NCBI GenBank assembly: GCA_037176905.1
Contig: JBBBWG010013334.1
Span: forward strand, 18,545 to 82,544
Reading direction: 5' to 3'
DNA from: Azolla pinnata
Lineage: Eukaryota > Streptophyta > Polypodiopsida > Salviniales > Salviniaceae
DNA: 64,000 nt
A program made the position numbers and the translations under genes. Below the pieces are notes generated by a model. That model did no database searches. It saw only the letters and a list, made by a program, of their open reading frames with translations, and was not told where the DNA came from. Shown here piece by piece: positions 62,701 through 64,000 of the stretch. The stretch's first letter is position 1, and each line of letters opens with the position of its first letter.

Positions 62701-63605
62701 AGAAATAGTGCTCATATTTATTCTAGATCGCCACATTTCTTTAACTTGTTCTGATAATAAACATAAATAAAGAAACGGTTTTTTATGGATGTCACTAGAT
62801 GCTTTTCCTCGACTTACTTTTCATCGAGATTCTTGATCTTTTCTTCGATGTCCGAATGCATCTTGCTGAGTAGTGCTTGATCAATATCCCATCCAAGCTC
62901 AGTGCATAAGCTTTGGTAGAGCTCCGCCATTCCTTGCAAATATGAAAGAGCACATATAAGGAGACTGAAAGAGCGTGAATAAAAAGGGAGCATGAGAAGA
63001 GCTTGATGACAACTACAGATTCTGTAACCTGAGGCAAAATAGAGGACAATATGTAGCATGCATAACGGCTTCCAAATGGGAGGAGAAACGTGAAGAAGAA
63101 GGGCATGAATAAACTTCGGGAAAGATTCGGACGAATCAGATATTCCGAAATCCGTGTAGAAAATATGATAATACTTCAGAAGGAAAGAACAAACCCTGGC
63201 GAAAAAACTGTTCCTTGATGAAAGAGAACATGACTACGAACCATGAAGCCCAGAGCCAGGCTTCGACAAACAGAAAATCTGAACAAAGCAAGAGACGACA
63301 AAGAGCTGTGCAGCGGGTAAAATGGGAGAGGTCACTGATGCACGAACGGACAGCAGAAACGAAAAAGAAGCTTCTTTCCACGGGAAAGAAGGAAACAGAA
63401 GAATACAGCACAGCAGAATAGGAAGACGACGAAGAAGACGAAGAAGAGAAGATTCAGGTGCGCGTTTACCATCATCGCGAATGAAATTGAGGGCATAATC
63501 TTTGAGCGGGATCTTCTCGATGTCAGGGACGTGAGGCGATCTGATGAGATGGAGCTTCTCTGCCAGCACCAGCTTCAGATCCTGGCTCCCTTCGTGCTCC
63601 TCCAT
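59766..63605 (-). CDS. RPN7: 26S proteasome lid subunit RPN7 (PSMD6)
   Basis: RPN7 is a PCI-domain subunit of the 19S regulatory particle lid. Eight exons join in phase to 386 aa, one residue short of the Arabidopsis protein: 63605-63470, 62932-62818, 61364-61274, 61066-60921, 60839-60620, 60539-60431, 60355-60187 and 59940-59766. The start [12 protein letters not shown] is the only suitable ATG. Recognisable blocks are [30 protein letters not shown] (helical repeats, about 45-160), [17 protein letters not shown], the PCI region about 195-360 ([37 protein letters not shown]) and the C-terminal helix [19 protein letters not shown] ending LSRVIDL. No catalytic residue is expected in this scaffold subunit. 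All splice sites are GT-AG. It is a single complete gene, convergent with the PPR gene. Confidence 0.97.
62181..62355. repeat. ~90-base tandem duplication in RPN7 intron 2
   Basis: GAGAA(A/G)ATCAAAA(T/C)GACAG...TTTGTTCC...ATGGTTCTAAGCA(C/T)GCTAAATCAT occurs at about 62181 and 62272 with modest divergence. It does not touch a splice site. Confidence 0.8.
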
Positions 63606-63689
63606 TGGCGCGCAGGCTCGCTCGCTCGCTCGCTCGCTCTGTGTCTTCGTCGTCTTCTTCTTCGTCTTCTTCTTCGTCTTCTTCGTCTT

Positions 63690-64000
63690 AACCTTCCGAT
63701 GCGTATGTATGTGTACATGCATATGTACGCGCATGTGTGCATGCATGTGCGCATGCATGTGGTGCGCATGCATGTGCGCATGCATGTGGTGCGCATGCAT
63801 GCTAGCCAACATGTATATGCGCGCAATGCATGTGCCCGCGGATGCATGTCTGCAGATGCACGCAAGCATGTGTACATGCATTCCGGGAACATGTATGTAT
63901 GTGTGCATGTGTATATGCATGAGTAAGTATGTATGCATGCATGCATGTATGCATGTGAGTGGGTAAGTATGTATGTATGTGTACATGTATGTATGTATGT
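63690..64000. repeat. ATGC/ATGT microsatellite tract upstream of RPN7, reaching the window edge
   Basis: Interrupted ATGC, GTGC and ATGT units begin about 85 bases upstream of the RPN7 ATG and continue to base 64000. The RPN7 5' leader or promoter must lie in or beyond it. A (CGCT)n-like run and GTCTTCTTC repeats lie between it and the ATG. Confidence 0.85.

Overview
The window is nuclear DNA from a land plant. It has intron-rich genes with GT-AG introns of about 70 to 2,700 bases, two very long intronless PLS-type PPR genes, and plant forms of several proteins: an armadillo-repeat kinesin, an NBR1 with two UBA domains, and RPN7. One gene encodes what I read as an LRRC9 orthologue, a family linked to cilia. 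That points to a seed-free plant with swimming sperm, such as a fern, lycophyte or bryophyte. A fern-like genome is my best guess. No species can be named from the sequence.

Left to right: (1) 1-6180, minus strand, 5' part of an ARK kinesin: motor plus coiled coil, with the armadillo repeats beyond the left edge. (2) 8023-13442, plus strand, a complete six-exon NBR1 autophagy receptor whose 2.7-kb first intron carries four tandem copies of a ~240-base repeat. (3) 14745-17780, minus strand, a 1,011-aa PPR protein, with a ~200-base triplicate repeat just upstream. (4) 18561-24431, minus strand, an HDHD5/CECR5-type HAD hydrolase. Its last codons fall in an assembly gap, one exon lies in an exact 372-base tandem duplication, and a ~36-copy, 22-base minisatellite full of AAACCCTAA teloboxes sits directly upstream of its ATG. 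(5) 25260-30190, a repeat-rich gene desert. (6) 30193-30523, plus strand, a broken UBC8/UBE2D-like E2 gene fragment. (7) 31620-47609, minus strand, the 19-exon LRRC9-like gene (about 1,428 aa). (8) 50901-51941, plus strand, an intronless, GC-rich CAF1 deadenylase preceded by interstitial telomere-type CCCTAA/CCCTAG repeats. (9) 54310-58392, plus strand, a 1,360-aa PPR protein with a TTGAC-rich array upstream. (10) 59766-63605, minus strand, the complete eight-exon RPN7 proteasome lid subunit. Four runs of exactly 100 N are assembly gaps, three of them at simple repeats.

The genes do not form a pathway or cluster. They are dispersed housekeeping and regulatory genes: microtubule motor, selective autophagy, organelle RNA processing, mRNA deadenylation, proteasome, and probable flagellar structure. 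The most unusual content is the LRRC9-like gene in a plant, the telomere-motif arrays abutting two start codons, the duplicated exon, the dead E2 copy and a foldback hairpin in an intron. Exon coordinates were derived by hand from reading frame, splice dinucleotides and phase agreement. They have not been checked against transcripts.
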